Notes: generated by a model from the sequence alone, not told the origin. Positions 7,788 to 16,714 are shown, counted from the stretch's first letter. The stretch is DNA of 64,000 nt from an uncultured Candidatus Melainabacteria bacterium (GCA_934757255.1 CAKVLL010000004.1:1-64000); one strand, 5' to 3'. Program-made: numbers and translations.

Positions 7788-9195
7788 AAAATCTAATGGG
7801 GTAGAAGGTATCAGTTTCGGAAGCAACGCAACTTTAGGCGATTTTCTTCCGCAAGAAATGTTAAGAAAAGACAAAATCGGACTTCCACAGCTTAGCGAAT
7901 TAGAAGTTATGCGTCATTACAAAGAACTTAGTGATAGAAACTTTTGTATAGAAAAAGGCTTTTATCCGCTTGGCTCTTGTACTATGAAATACAATCCAAA
8001 AGTCAATGAATTTTTAGCAGCTCTTGAAGGATTTACAAATTTACACCCATTACAAAGTGATGAGGATTCTCAAGGCGCTTTGGAACTTATGTATAAGCTT
8101 CAAGAAGCTTTGAAAAAAATTACAGGAATGAACGCTATAACTTTACAGCCGGCAGCTGGTGCACATGGCGAATTAACCGGCATGATGGTTGTTAAAAAGT
8201 ATTTTGAAACAAAAGGCGAATTGAATCGAAAAAAAGTTTTAGTCCCAGACTCTGCACATGGGACAAATCCTGCCAGCGCTAAAATGTGTGGGTTTGATAT
8301 CGTTCAAGTTAAATCAAATGAAAAAGGTCAGGTTGATGTTGAACATTTGAAAGAACTTCTTGATGCTGATGTAGCAGCAATTATGATGACAAACCCTAAT
8401 ACTTTAGGAATTTTTGAGGAAAATGTTCTTGAAATTTCAAAATTGATGCATGAAAATGGCTCACTTCTTTATTATGATGGGGCAAACTTTAATGCAATCA
8501 TGGGATGGACGAATCCTGCATTAATGGGTTTTGACGTTGTGCATTTAAATTTGCATAAGACGTTTGCAACACCTCACGGTGGAGGAGGACCTGGCGCAGG
8601 ACCTGTTGGAGTTGTTGAAAAATTAAGGGAATTTTTACCAACTCCAATTATTGAATGTATTAATGGAAAGTATGTTCGAAACTACAATATTGAACATTCT
8701 ATAGGAAAAGTTAGAAGTTTCTACGGAAATTTTGGCGTTCTTGTTAGAGCATACGCGTATATTTTAATGATGGGTAATAATTTAAAACAAGCTAGCGCTG
8801 ATGCAGTTTTAAATGCAAATTATCTCAAAGAAAAATTAAAAGTAGCCTACGATTTACCTTATGATGAACCTTGTATGCATGAATTTGTCTTATCAGGTGA
8901 AAAACAGCATCAGCAAGGAGTTTCTACATTAGGTATTGCAAAACGTTTGATGGATTCAAATTGTCATCCGCCAACGGTTTATTTTCCTCTGATTGTTCAT
9001 GAAGCAATTATGATAGAACCAACTGAATCTGAATCAAAGCAAGTTTTAGATGATTTTGTTAACACAATGCTAAAGATTGCGGATGAAATTAAGACAAATC
9101 CTGAAGAAGTGCTTAAATCTCCTCAAAAAACACCAATAAAGAAAGTTGATGAAACGCTTGCGGCTAGGCATCCGGATTTGGTGTTTAAAGATTAA
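7771..9195 (+). CDS. gcvPB: Glycine dehydrogenase (decarboxylating) subunit 2, GcvPB
   Basis: This is the C-terminal half of the two-subunit P-protein of the glycine cleavage system. It decarboxylates glycine on pyridoxal phosphate and passes aminomethyl to lipoyl-GcvH. At 474 residues it is full length. The PLP Schiff-base lysine is K263 in LNLHKTFATPHGGGGPGAG. The signature GFYPLGSCTMKYNP lies at residues 63-76. The partner subunit GcvPA, and the GcvT and GcvH proteins, are not in this window, so the genes are dispersed. It starts inside the end of the sigma-factor gene (17-base overlap). A lipoate-ligase-like gene at 27.5 kb could supply the lipoyl group needed by GcvH. Confidence 0.96.
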   Translation: MKTIFEKSNGVEGISFGSNATLGDFLPQEMLRKDKIGLPQLSELEVMRHYKELSDRNFCIEKGFYPLGSCTMKYNPKVNEFLAALEGFTNLHPLQSDEDSQGALELMYKLQEALKKITGMNAITLQPAAGAHGELTGMMVVKKYFETKGELNRKKVLVPDSAHGTNPASAKMCGFDIVQVKSNEKGQVDVEHLKELLDADVAAIMMTNPNTLGIFEENVLEISKLMHENGSLLYYDGANFNAIMGWTNPALMGFDVVHLNLHKTFATPHGGGGPGAGPVGVVEKLREFLPTPIIECINGKYVRNYNIEHSIGKVRSFYGNFGVLVRAYAYILMMGNNLKQASADAVLNANYLKEKLKVAYDLPYDEPCMHEFVLSGEKQHQQGVSTLGIAKRLMDSNCHPPTVYFPLIVHEAIMIEPTESESKQVLDDFVNTMLKIADEIKTNPEEVLKSPQKTPIKKVDETLAARHPDLVFKD

Positions 9196-9219
9196 TTTTC
9201 TATCTGAGTAAAAGCTTTT

Positions 9220-9984
9220 ATGATAACAAAACAAGAGTTAGACAGTTTAGTAAAAAAGTATGAAACAAAAGATTTTATAAAAGATGACCCTATTCAATTT
9301 CCTCATCGTTTTTGCATAAAACAAGATATTGAACTGGCTAGTTTTATCGCGTCATTATTCGCTTATGGCAATAGAAAAATGTTTATTACAAAATTAAATG
9401 ATTTATTTAATCGTGCAGATAACGACATTACAAATTACATCAAAAATGGTGATTTCTCCAATTTAAAAGGCATAGAATATAGATTTTCTAAAGAAGATGA
9501 TATTATAGAGATTTTTAAAATTTTACATACATTGTATACAGAAAGCAAAGGCTTAGAAGAATTATTTTCTTATAGCTGGGAAAAAGCAGAATATTCATTA
9601 TTCTTTCAGACTATCGTAGATTATTTTTATTCTCGAGTGTCAAAAAATGCCGGTCACGGATTTTATCATATGATACCAAATCCGGCTAATGGAGGTGCAA
9701 TGAAGCGCATGAATATGTTTTTAAGATGGATGATAAGAAAATCGGACGTTGATTTTGGAATTTGGAATTTCATGCTACCAAAAGATTTATTAATTCCACT
9801 TGATGTTCATGTTGCACGCATATCAAGAAATATGGGATTATTAAAAAGAAAAAGTAATGACTTTAAAGCAGTTGTAGAGCTTACAAACAAGCTTAAAAAG
9901 TTTTCGCCGGACGATCCTGTAAAATATGATTTTGCAATGTTTGCTTTTGGTGTAGAATTAAATAATAGAAAGTTAGGAGTGTAA
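9220..9984 (+). CDS. TIGR02757 (DUF2400) family protein
   Basis: The 254-residue protein matches a conserved bacterial family of unknown function. Typical stretches are the N-terminal DPIQFPHRF (residues 23-31), LASFIASLFAYGNRKM (37-52), the central PANGGAMKRMNMFLRWMIR (149-167) and the end PDDPVKYDFAMFAFGVE. Some annotation links the family to helix-hairpin-helix DNA-glycosylase folds, but no function is established. It lies 24 bases after gcvPB without a strong Shine-Dalgarno and is probably read through from upstream. Confidence 0.9.
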   Translation: MITKQELDSLVKKYETKDFIKDDPIQFPHRFCIKQDIELASFIASLFAYGNRKMFITKLNDLFNRADNDITNYIKNGDFSNLKGIEYRFSKEDDIIEIFKILHTLYTESKGLEELFSYSWEKAEYSLFFQTIVDYFYSRVSKNAGHGFYHMIPNPANGGAMKRMNMFLRWMIRKSDVDFGIWNFMLPKDLLIPLDVHVARISRNMGLLKRKSNDFKAVVELTNKLKKFSPDDPVKYDFAMFAFGVELNNRKLGV

Positions 9985-9987
9985 TTG

Positions 9988-10701
9988 ATGAATAAATACA
10001 TAGAATCTAATTCAAAAAAGTTTTTAGTTATGTTACTTTTGATATGTTTAGTGTTTTTTATTCTAATTATAAAAGCATTTGAATATATTCCAATGACGGA
10101 TAAAGATGCTATTGTCAGTCGTAATAATATAGAAAATCTTAATAAGCCGGCGGAAGAAAATGCCGAAGAACAGCAAAATAATCAGAATGAGCAAACTGAA
10201 AAACCGACTCTTGATGTTAAATTAACTCCTGATTTTGTTGATAAACAAAAAAATGAAGTTCAGACTGATGCAACAAAAACAACTAAACCTTTAGAAAATA
10301 TTACAGACTTGCCAGAAAACACTATAGCCACAAATAATTCTGAAGAAACTAAATCAATAGAGTTAACTCCTGAAGAAAAAGCTGATAAAATATTATTAGC
10401 AGCACAAAAATATAAAAAAGATAAGCAATATGTTAAAGCATTAGAAGAATATCAGAAAATACCTACAATTACAAATGATACAACAACAATTGCGCGCAGC
10501 TATGAAGAAATTGCAACGATTTATGCCATTGTAAAACGTTATGGTACCGCATTATCATACGCGCAAAAAGCTTATAATATGTCACCGTCTTCTTCTAGAG
10601 AGATGTTACTCGCAAGACTATATTACAAAACAGGCGATATAGATAAAGCAACAAAAAGAATAAATAATGTATTACAACGAGATTTTTCGTCTGATCGTTA
10701 A
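9988..10701 (+). CDS. Membrane-anchored TPR protein
   Basis: The 237-residue protein has one N-terminal membrane segment (about residues 11-31, VMLLLICLVFFILIIKAFEY). A long polar linker rich in Glu, Asn, Gln and Thr follows (about 40-120). The C-terminus (about 125-237) has two or three helix-turn-helix TPR-like repeats (ADKILLAAQKYKKDKQYVKA, RSYEEIATIYAIVKRYGTAL, REMLLARLYYKTGDIDKA). It is probably an envelope scaffold with the TPR part outside the cytoplasm. I start at the ATG at 9988, with AGGAG 9 bases upstream; a TTG codon directly before it could also be read as a start. It follows the TIGR02757 gene by three bases. Confidence 0.8.
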   Translation: MNKYIESNSKKFLVMLLLICLVFFILIIKAFEYIPMTDKDAIVSRNNIENLNKPAEENAEEQQNNQNEQTEKPTLDVKLTPDFVDKQKNEVQTDATKTTKPLENITDLPENTIATNNSEETKSIELTPEEKADKILLAAQKYKKDKQYVKALEEYQKIPTITNDTTTIARSYEEIATIYAIVKRYGTALSYAQKAYNMSPSSSREMLLARLYYKTGDIDKATKRINNVLQRDFSSDR

Positions 10702-10720
10702 ATTTAAATAGAAAAGAAAT

Positions 10721-11593
10721 ATGTTACCAGAGATATTAGATACATCAAAGATAAAAAAACTTTTATTTTTAGGACCAAACGGCTCCTATAGTGATTTTGC
10801 AAAAAATAAATTTATTAATGAATTTAATTTAAACTGCGTAAGTACAAATTTAAAATCTATTGTTGGTATAATTAAAGCACTCAAATGCGAAAATTCGGAA
10901 GATATTGTTGCAGTCATTCCAATTGAAAATTCTATAGAAGGTGTGGTCAGAGAAACTCTTGACAATCTATCATCTTTAAAAAACGAAGGATACAAAATAA
11001 TTGCTGAAACAACAATGGATATTGAGCATGCGCTAATTAGTTTTGCAAATAAAAAATCAGATATAAAAATTGTTCGCTCTCATCCACAAGCTTTAGCACA
11101 ATGCAAAAATTATTTAGGTAATAATTTTTCTGACTTTTTAGTGGAAGAAGCAACACTTTCCACATCTGCAGCTATTCGTTCATTGTCACCAGAAAACAAA
11201 TCTATAGCAGCTATTGGAAGTATTAATTGCGCTAAAATGTACAATGCTCCTATAATTGAATGCAAAATAAATGATGAATCAAATAATAAAACAAGATTTA
11301 TTTTATTAGCTAAATTTATGGCTCCACAAACAAAAAAAGATAAAACAAGTATAACTTTTTCTACTGAAAACAAAGCTGGTGCACTAAGTAGAATTCTATC
11401 AATACTTGAAAAATATGAATTAAACATGTCTTATATAGATTCAAGACCTTCAAAAAAAGAACTTGGAGAATATGTTTTCTATATTGATTTTGAAGGCCAT
11501 GTTCATGACAAAAAAGTTCAAAATGCTTTTGACGAAATGAAACCTTTTGTTAAAACATTTTACATTATCGGTTCTTACGCTTCTATAGAATAA
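10721..11593 (+). CDS. pheA: Prephenate dehydratase
   Basis: Converts prephenate to phenylpyruvate, the committed step of phenylalanine synthesis. At 290 residues it is a stand-alone monofunctional enzyme with no chorismate mutase domain. The catalytic domain shows FLGPNGSYSDFA (16-27), VIPIENSIEGVV (65-76) and the essential TRF motif (191-193). A C-terminal ACT regulatory domain follows with GALS (220-223) and DSRPSK (240-245, the ESRP-type phenylalanine-binding loop), so feedback inhibition by phenylalanine is expected. It ends 13 bases from the convergent helicase gene. Confidence 0.96.
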   Translation: MLPEILDTSKIKKLLFLGPNGSYSDFAKNKFINEFNLNCVSTNLKSIVGIIKALKCENSEDIVAVIPIENSIEGVVRETLDNLSSLKNEGYKIIAETTMDIEHALISFANKKSDIKIVRSHPQALAQCKNYLGNNFSDFLVEEATLSTSAAIRSLSPENKSIAAIGSINCAKMYNAPIIECKINDESNNKTRFILLAKFMAPQTKKDKTSITFSTENKAGALSRILSILEKYELNMSYIDSRPSKKELGEYVFYIDFEGHVHDKKVQNAFDEMKPFVKTFYIIGSYASIE

Positions 11594-11606
11594 TTTCAAA
11601 CTACTA

Positions 11607-14600
11607 TTAATCAACAGAGAAAATTTCTTTGATATCATCCATAGTAAGTGATTTTGTAATATTTCTATCTATTGAAACTACGCTATCAACGAGATCACGT
11701 TTTCTGCCTTTGATTTTTTGAATCTTTTCTTCAACCGTATTTTTTGTAATAAGTCTGTATACAAATACTTTCTTTGTTTGTCCTATACGATAAGCACGGT
11801 CAGTCGCTTGGTCTTCAACCGCAGGGTTCCACCAAGGGTCGTAGTGAATTACATAATCCGCACCTGTTAAGTTCAAACCTGTACCACCGGCTTTCAAACT
11901 GATTAAGAATATTGGTATATTCGGATTATTGTTAAAGTTTTCTACAGCAGCTTGACGGTCTTTAGTCTTACCGGTTAAGTATTCATAAGGAATACCTGAG
12001 CGTTCAAGCCATCCTTTAATAATATCAAGCATGTCAACAAATTGACTGAATAAAAGAACTCTATGTTTTTCTTGAATAATCTGTTCCAGCATGCTCTTCA
12101 AGTATTCAAACTTACCTGATTTCATTACACCTTTAACATGTTCTTTATCATAGAGTTTAGGGTGACAACAAATTTGACGCAATCTAAGCAATGCTGAGAA
12201 AATTGACATACGGCTCTTTTCAAGACCGTTAAGTTCAATACTCTTGAATAATTCTTCTTTTGTACTGTCGAGTACATCCAAGTAAAAGTCGCGTTGTTCG
12301 TCCGTAAGTTCGCAATATGCCATGTTTTCAACTTTATCAGGCAAATCTTTCGCAACATCTCGTTTCATACGACGTAAGATGAATGGGAAAATTTGAAGTT
12401 TAAGACGTTTTTCAACAGTCTTATCTTGTCTTTCCATAATCGGTGTAACATAGCGGTAATTGAATTCCGCAACGTTAAACAAGAAGCCCGGCATTAAGAA
12501 ATCGAATACAGACCAAAGTTCTTCCAATTTGTTTTCAATTGGTGTACCTGATAAGGCAAGTTTATGGTCAGATTGCAATTCCTTAACAGCTTGTGCGGTC
12601 TGAGATATAGCGTTCTTAATATTTTGAGATTCATCCAAAATAACGTATCTAAAATTATATTTCTTTAATTTTGCAATATCACGTCTTACAAGCGCATAAC
12701 TTGTAATAACAATATCGTATTCAGGAATATGCTTAAATAAAGTTTTACGTTCAGGCCCTGAAAGTTTTAAACAAGTTAAATCCGGCGTAAACTTCTGAAT
12801 TTCAGCTTCCCAGTTGAATACAACAGTTGTAGGTGCAATAACCAAAGTAGGTTGAGGGCCGTCAACTTCTTTTGCTTTTTGCAATAAACTTAAAGCTTGA
12901 AGCGTTTTACCTAACCCCATATCATCGGCAAGAATACCGTTCAAGCCATATTGATACAAGAACCATAGCCAATGGAAACCTTTAACCTGATATTCACGAA
13001 ATTCTGCATTAACTCCTTTAGGAATTTCAATTCCGTCAGATGTTGTAGAGAATGTTGAAATTTGTTCCCAAAAACCTTTGAATTTGTCACTCATAACAAG
13101 TTCAAAACCTTGGTTTTGAAGTTCTGTAATCAAACCTACACGATAAGTTTTAACCAAAAAAGTGTTATCGCTGTTTCTGTACGCATCAAACGAGTTAAAC
13201 GAGCGCATGATTTGATAAATATTCTGAGCAGGATATTCTACGAAACCTAAACTACGAACACGCGCGTATTTTTCGCCACTTTGAATTGTTTCATAAATAT
13301 CATCAAAATTAATAATTTCTTCGCCAACTTGACCATACAATTGAATTTCCATACTATCAGCGGAATCTTCAGAAAAGTCGATTTTTGCACACATTTTGAA
13401 TGGTTCTTCTAACAATTTAAAGAAACTCATATCATCGCGTTCTTCAAAAATCCAACCTTCACCGGCTTGTTGTTTATAATAGTTATAAAAATCTATAGCG
13501 GTTTCTTTTTCTAAAGCCAAATTGTTTGTCTGCATTGGAACAAATTTACACGCAAGCAACATATTATAGGCCATTTGTTCATGTTCGTAATCACGTTTAA
13601 TCCAATAAACAAGCCCTTCCTCCTCTTTGCTTTTTACAGAAAGATAAGGTGATTTGTCTTTGCTCTTTGAATAAGGAACTCTAACTCCAGAATAATCGAA
13701 TTCCAAAGATGCTTTCAAAGATTGGTCATAATCAATCCCAAGAGTCACAATATTTACAGGCGGCTTGTGTTCAAGTAACAATTTAGAAATATTTTCAGCA
13801 ATTGTTACGTTCATAATTTCTTGAAGATGTGGAAGCTCTTCATAAACAAATTTACCGCCATCAGCTTCTTTTAAGTCCGTGAAAGTCGATTTAATTATAC
13901 TTTGCGGAAGTTCATTCATCGCAATATTAATCGGAAAAATAATATTTTCATATCTTCCCCATTTGATTTGACGTGAAAAATACTTAACCTCTTCAAACGG
14001 ATAAATTGCATCTTTATCAGGACGAGTCCAAAAAAGTTCTAATACAATGTTTGTTCCGCCATTTACGCTTGTCGTTGAAACATCTAAATTCAAATCCCAA
14101 ACTTTATCGGTAAACTGTATTCTATCTTTTGTTTTTTCGTCCAAAACTTCTTCTAATTCCGCCATTAAAGGAAATACTGGTGCAAATTTCGTAATCGGAA
14201 TATCATACCAACCGGCTTTTTTATCCTGTTTTGCAATTTTCAAAAGGGTTTGGAATAAAGCTAGTTCTGCTTTTTGAGCATCATTAAGTTCAAAAGTCGG
14301 ATCATTTTTTTGAACATCAATTAATGCTCTTAAAATATTTTCTAAAGAACGTACAATCTTATTAGTCGCTCTATCTCTAACTAAAATTGAGAAAAAGTTT
14401 TGACGTCTTTTAGGATTAAAATGAAATATATAACTGCCTTTTGGAGCTTCTTTAAGCGTTGTATCAACATCCGATAAATCAGGTTCGACGCCATATTTTT
14501 CATACATCCAATTATCATACGCACGTGTTTCGATTGCTTTTAATCCGATTGCAACAGCGTGTTTACACCACTCTTCTTTCAAAGGACAGTTGCATCTTGC

Positions 14601-14798
14601 TTCTACCTTATTTTTCTTAAAAATTAAATCGGTAACATAAAAATCTTGATAGTTACCTTTTACTTTTCCTTTAAAAAAGTTTTTCTCAGGGTAAGCTTCA
14701 AGAATCATGTCTTTTTGGTAATATTCATAACCACGTCTCCAGCTACCAGACGTTGCATTTTTCTTCAAAAATTTATAATCGAACATAAAATCACTCAT
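11607..14798 (-). CDS. SWIM zinc-finger SNF2-family helicase
   Basis: This 1063-residue protein has the usual layout of bacterial SNF2-type ATPases. An N-terminal SWIM finger has ligands C69, C71, C78 and H80 (CxC-x6-CxH). A long middle region follows, then the two RecA lobes. Walker A is DDMGLGKT with K631, the DExx box reads DESQ, and SGTPIENKLEELWSVF follows. The C-terminal helicase lobe ends with the arginine-finger motif QATDRAYRIGQ. These enzymes translocate on double-stranded DNA and are linked to RNA polymerase recycling or DNA repair, but the target of this one is unknown. It is convergent with pheA (13 bases apart). Translation starts after a weak AAGGATG. Confidence 0.94.
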   Translation of the reverse strand: MSDFMFDYKFLKKNATSGSWRRGYEYYQKDMILEAYPEKNFFKGKVKGNYQDFYVTDLIFKKNKVEARCNCPLKEEWCKHAVAIGLKAIETRAYDNWMYEKYGVEPDLSDVDTTLKEAPKGSYIFHFNPKRRQNFFSILVRDRATNKIVRSLENILRALIDVQKNDPTFELNDAQKAELALFQTLLKIAKQDKKAGWYDIPITKFAPVFPLMAELEEVLDEKTKDRIQFTDKVWDLNLDVSTTSVNGGTNIVLELFWTRPDKDAIYPFEEVKYFSRQIKWGRYENIIFPINIAMNELPQSIIKSTFTDLKEADGGKFVYEELPHLQEIMNVTIAENISKLLLEHKPPVNIVTLGIDYDQSLKASLEFDYSGVRVPYSKSKDKSPYLSVKSKEEEGLVYWIKRDYEHEQMAYNMLLACKFVPMQTNNLALEKETAIDFYNYYKQQAGEGWIFEERDDMSFFKLLEEPFKMCAKIDFSEDSADSMEIQLYGQVGEEIINFDDIYETIQSGEKYARVRSLGFVEYPAQNIYQIMRSFNSFDAYRNSDNTFLVKTYRVGLITELQNQGFELVMSDKFKGFWEQISTFSTTSDGIEIPKGVNAEFREYQVKGFHWLWFLYQYGLNGILADDMGLGKTLQALSLLQKAKEVDGPQPTLVIAPTTVVFNWEAEIQKFTPDLTCLKLSGPERKTLFKHIPEYDIVITSYALVRRDIAKLKKYNFRYVILDESQNIKNAISQTAQAVKELQSDHKLALSGTPIENKLEELWSVFDFLMPGFLFNVAEFNYRYVTPIMERQDKTVEKRLKLQIFPFILRRMKRDVAKDLPDKVENMAYCELTDEQRDFYLDVLDSTKEELFKSIELNGLEKSRMSIFSALLRLRQICCHPKLYDKEHVKGVMKSGKFEYLKSMLEQIIQEKHRVLLFSQFVDMLDIIKGWLERSGIPYEYLTGKTKDRQAAVENFNNNPNIPIFLISLKAGGTGLNLTGADYVIHYDPWWNPAVEDQATDRAYRIGQTKKVFVYRLITKNTVEEKIQKIKGRKRDLVDSVVSIDRNITKSLTMDDIKEIFSVD

Positions 14799-14961
14799 TA
14801 ATGTGAGGTACTCATCCTTTTCGGGTTAAAATGTTAAAATAGCAAACTCCACGAATTCACTACGAGGTTCCCAACCTCAAGGCTCCCAACCTTGTTTCAA
14901 TTATTACATAGAAATCTTTTTAATGCAATAGCTTTGGAGTAAATGTTGTTAGAAAATTGCA
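14799..14961. other. Short spacer between the helicase gene and the 48-aa gene
   Basis: Contains an imperfect duplication (GAGGTTCCCAACCTCAAGGCTCCCAACCTTG near 14863, too irregular for a terminator assignment). It probably holds the helicase promoter. Confidence 0.4.
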
Positions 14962-15108
14962 TTAACGCAAACCTTGCTCCGGATGTGCAGAATTTGATTT
15001 AACAATTTCGTAATACTCATTCTTATCAATATTTACACCCATATTTTTGGTATCAATTGTAAATTTCTTTTTCTTTTTAGGTTTATATGGATTAACGAAT
15101 GATGACAT
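14962..15108 (-). CDS. Small basic protein, 48 aa, overlapping the 3' end of panD
   Basis: A short frame that begins MSSFVNPYKP, followed by five lysines, and ends ...EYYEIVKSNSAHPEQGLR. Its ATG (15106-15108) lies inside the last codons of panD, giving a 17-base overlap. A clear Shine-Dalgarno, TTGGAG, sits seven bases upstream, within panD. The very basic N-terminus and acidic middle suggest an RNA- or ribosome-associated protein, but I recognise no family. The good ribosome-binding site and tight overlap favour a real, translationally coupled gene rather than a chance frame. Confidence 0.68.
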   Translation of the reverse strand: MSSFVNPYKPKKKKKFTIDTKNMGVNIDKNEYYEIVKSNSAHPEQGLR

Positions 15109-15442
15109 TATTTTCTCCAACTTGTACAATTTTCGGCTTATGCGTTTTAATTTCTTCCGGAGTTAAATCTGCATAAGTAACAATAATTATTTTATCTCCC
15201 GGTTGCGCTTTCCTAGCTGCTGCACCATTCAAGCAAAAGCATTTTGAACCGCGCTTGCCTTTAATTACATAAGTCTGAAATCTTTCGCCATTATTAATAT
15301 TCAAAATTTCAACTTTTTCCCATTCCATAATTCCGGAAAGTTCCAAAAATTCTTCATCTATTGTTATTGAACCAACGTAATTTAGATTTGCATCTGTAAC
15401 TGTCGCTCTATGTATTTTAGAATTTAAAAATTGTCTTAACAT
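15092..15442 (-). CDS. panD: Aspartate 1-decarboxylase
   Basis: Makes beta-alanine from aspartate for pantothenate and coenzyme A. It is made as a 116-residue proenzyme that self-cleaves between G24 and S25 (YVGSITID, residues 22-29) to create the pyruvoyl cofactor. Other conserved parts are the N-terminal MLRQFLNSKIHRATVT, with K9, and the CLNGAAARKAQPGDKIII stretch. The length is normal for the family. The start has a GAGGTAG ribosome-binding site. A strong terminator hairpin about 55 bases upstream of the start ends a separate short transcript, so panD is either expressed from a promoter in that gap or controlled by attenuation. Confidence 0.97.
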   Translation of the reverse strand: MLRQFLNSKIHRATVTDANLNYVGSITIDEEFLELSGIMEWEKVEILNINNGERFQTYVIKGKRGSKCFCLNGAAARKAQPGDKIIIVTYADLTPEEIKTHKPKIVQVGENNVIIR

Positions 15443-15499
15443 ATCTACCTCGCAAAAATCATGTTAACACGAACAAAAATATAGTAAAAGTTTAAACTA

Positions 15500-15652
15500 T
15501 AAAAAAAACCACTCGGTGTGTGTTTCGAGTGGGTTTGTTTTCTGCATCCTAATGGTCTTTTTTAGTGTTTATTATCTAGGAGTTTATATGATTTTGGGGT
15601 CATATATATTTTATTCTTTTGCTATTTAGTGTTTCGGCTACACTTAAAGTGT
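15500..15652 (-). ncRNA. Candidate small RNA or attenuator leader upstream of panD
   Basis: On the minus strand a near-consensus promoter (TTGACA at 15683-15688; TAATAT at 15659-15664; 18-base spacer) predicts a start near 15652. About 150 bases further on there is a textbook intrinsic terminator with CCACTCG/CGAGTGG arms (15526-15532 with 15509-15515) followed by eight U residues. No credible gene lies between, apart from a possible 13-codon frame starting MTPKSYKLL without a Shine-Dalgarno. The unit may be a free small RNA, or a leader whose hairpin controls panD. It matches no RNA family I know. Confidence 0.55.
15509..15532 (-). terminator. Intrinsic terminator of the candidate small RNA
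   Basis: Seven-bp perfect stem CCACTCG (15509-15515) with CGAGTGG (15526-15532), followed on the minus strand by eight T residues (15501-15508). Confidence 0.88.
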
Positions 15653-15658
15653 GTACTA

Positions 15659-15688
15659 ATATTATTGCACATAAGAATTTAATGTCAA
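15659..15688 (-). promoter_or_regulatory. Sigma-70-type promoter of the candidate small RNA
   Basis: The -35 is TTGACA (six of six) and the -10 is TAATAT (four of six), separated by 18 bases on the minus strand. Confidence 0.65.
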
Positions 15689-15845
15689 GAGGAATATTTT
15701 AATTATTTTCTAAAGTTTATAAAAATAACTGAACGTATTGCGTAGACAAGGTTTTGTACTTTACAAAAATTAACAAATAACAATTCAAGAATAAAAAATA
15801 ATAATTGTATATATTACATTTAATATTATTGTTATTTTACAAAAA

Positions 15846-15880
15846 AAAAAGAGTTAAGATTTCTTACCTTAACTCTTTTT
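15846..15880. terminator. Intrinsic terminator after dut (bidirectional form)
   Basis: Stem GAGTTAAG (15851-15858) with CTTAACTC (15868-15875) is flanked by A and T runs on the two sides. It lies 24 bases past the dut stop on the minus strand. Confidence 0.9.
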
Positions 15881-15903
15881 TTACTTTTTACGCTTTTCTT
15901 CTT

Positions 15904-16341
15904 TTATACTTTTCCTGTTGAACCAAATCCGCCGGTTCCACGTTCTGTTTCAGTAAGTTCTGTAACAACTTCAATTTTTGCTTGTTCATAACGAGCGATA
16001 ACCATTTGTGCAACTCTTTCATCAGGCTTGATTGTATATGGTTCATTTGACAAATTTACTAATGGTATACAAACTTCACCGCGATAATCTTCATCGATTG
16101 TTCCAACGCAATTAATAAGGCTGATGCCGTGTTTAATAGAAAGTCCTGAACGAGGTCTGATTTGAGCTTCATAACCATGCTCTAATTCAATCTTTAAACC
16201 TGTAGGAATCAATCTTCTTTCTAAAGGTTGAAGCGTAATTTCCTCATCAATAGCGGCACACAAATCCATGCCGGCAGCGCCTTCGGTTTTGTATTCAGGA
16301 ACCAAACGGTTGTGTTCCATTCTAAAAATCTTTAAAATCAT
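15904..16341 (-). CDS. dut: dUTP diphosphatase
   Basis: Hydrolyses dUTP to dUMP, preventing uracil incorporation and feeding dTMP synthesis. The 145-residue homotrimer-type enzyme shows all five family motifs: AAGMDLCA (22-29), RPRSGLS (62-68), GTIDEDYRGE (80-89, with catalytic D83), RVAQMVI (109-115) and the glycine-rich RGTGGFGSTG arm (134-143). The start follows a strong TAGGAG site. A palindromic repeat (16380-16412) lies immediately upstream. Confidence 0.98.
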   Translation of the reverse strand: MILKIFRMEHNRLVPEYKTEGAAGMDLCAAIDEEITLQPLERRLIPTGLKIELEHGYEAQIRPRSGLSIKHGISLINCVGTIDEDYRGEVCIPLVNLSNEPYTIKPDERVAQMVIARYEQAKIEVVTELTETERGTGGFGSTGKV

Positions 16342-16379
16342 ACTTTCTCCTAAAAACTTTAAATCAACATAACTTCATC

Positions 16380-16412
16380 ATTCCCTCTCCTAGGGAGAGG
16401 GCTAGGGTGAGG
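16380..16412. repeat. Palindromic intergenic repeat (CCCTCTC/GAGAGGG type)
   Basis: CCCTCTCC and GGAGAGGG pair around a TA step, followed by CTAGGGTGAGGG. Closely related to 3901-3943, and to the G+C-rich elements at 53081-53115 and 58430-58468. Confidence 0.75.
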
Positions 16413-16486
16413 GTTTTATTTCTACGTATAAAACACCTTTAGCAATATGTAGGTTTGAACATTTTCACCCAACAAAAACTCTATAT

Positions 16487-16714
16487 TTAAGCAGTAATAA
16501 TAGTTTTACCGTCAACAACTTGCTTAGGGAAAATCGTAAGAGTTTCAATCCCTTTAATTTTATTAAGCTTACTATCTTCAGGATTAGCTTTCTGTGCTTT
16601 TTCAACAGCCTCTGAGTTACCATTTGCCATTGACATAAAGCTATTTGAATATCTTATGAATAAATTTCGTCTTTGTGTAAAACTATCGTTTTGTGATATT
16701 GATGATACGTTCAT
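16487..16714 (-). CDS. Hypothetical small protein, 75 aa
   Basis: Family not recognised. It begins MNVSSISQNDSF, has a polar Asn/Ser/Lys-rich middle and ends in a hydrophobic strand region (TIFPKQVVDGKTIITA). There is no signal peptide. A Shine-Dalgarno (GAGG) lies 10 bases before the start. The first seven residues resemble the N-terminal pattern of three larger unrelated proteins in this window (M-x-[IV]-x-x-I-[NS]). A dyad GTTACA-TT-TGTAAC (16774-16787) upstream may be an operator. Confidence 0.68.
   Translation of the reverse strand: MNVSSISQNDSFTQRRNLFIRYSNSFMSMANGNSEAVEKAQKANPEDSKLNKIKGIETLTIFPKQVVDGKTIITA

Larger units (their letters stand above)
15443..15903. other. 461-base intergenic region between dut and panD
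   Basis: Holds the candidate small RNA (15500-15652), its promoter (15659-15688) and the dut terminator (15846-15880). The stretch 15690-15840 is AT-rich and I see nothing else in it. Confidence 0.6.
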
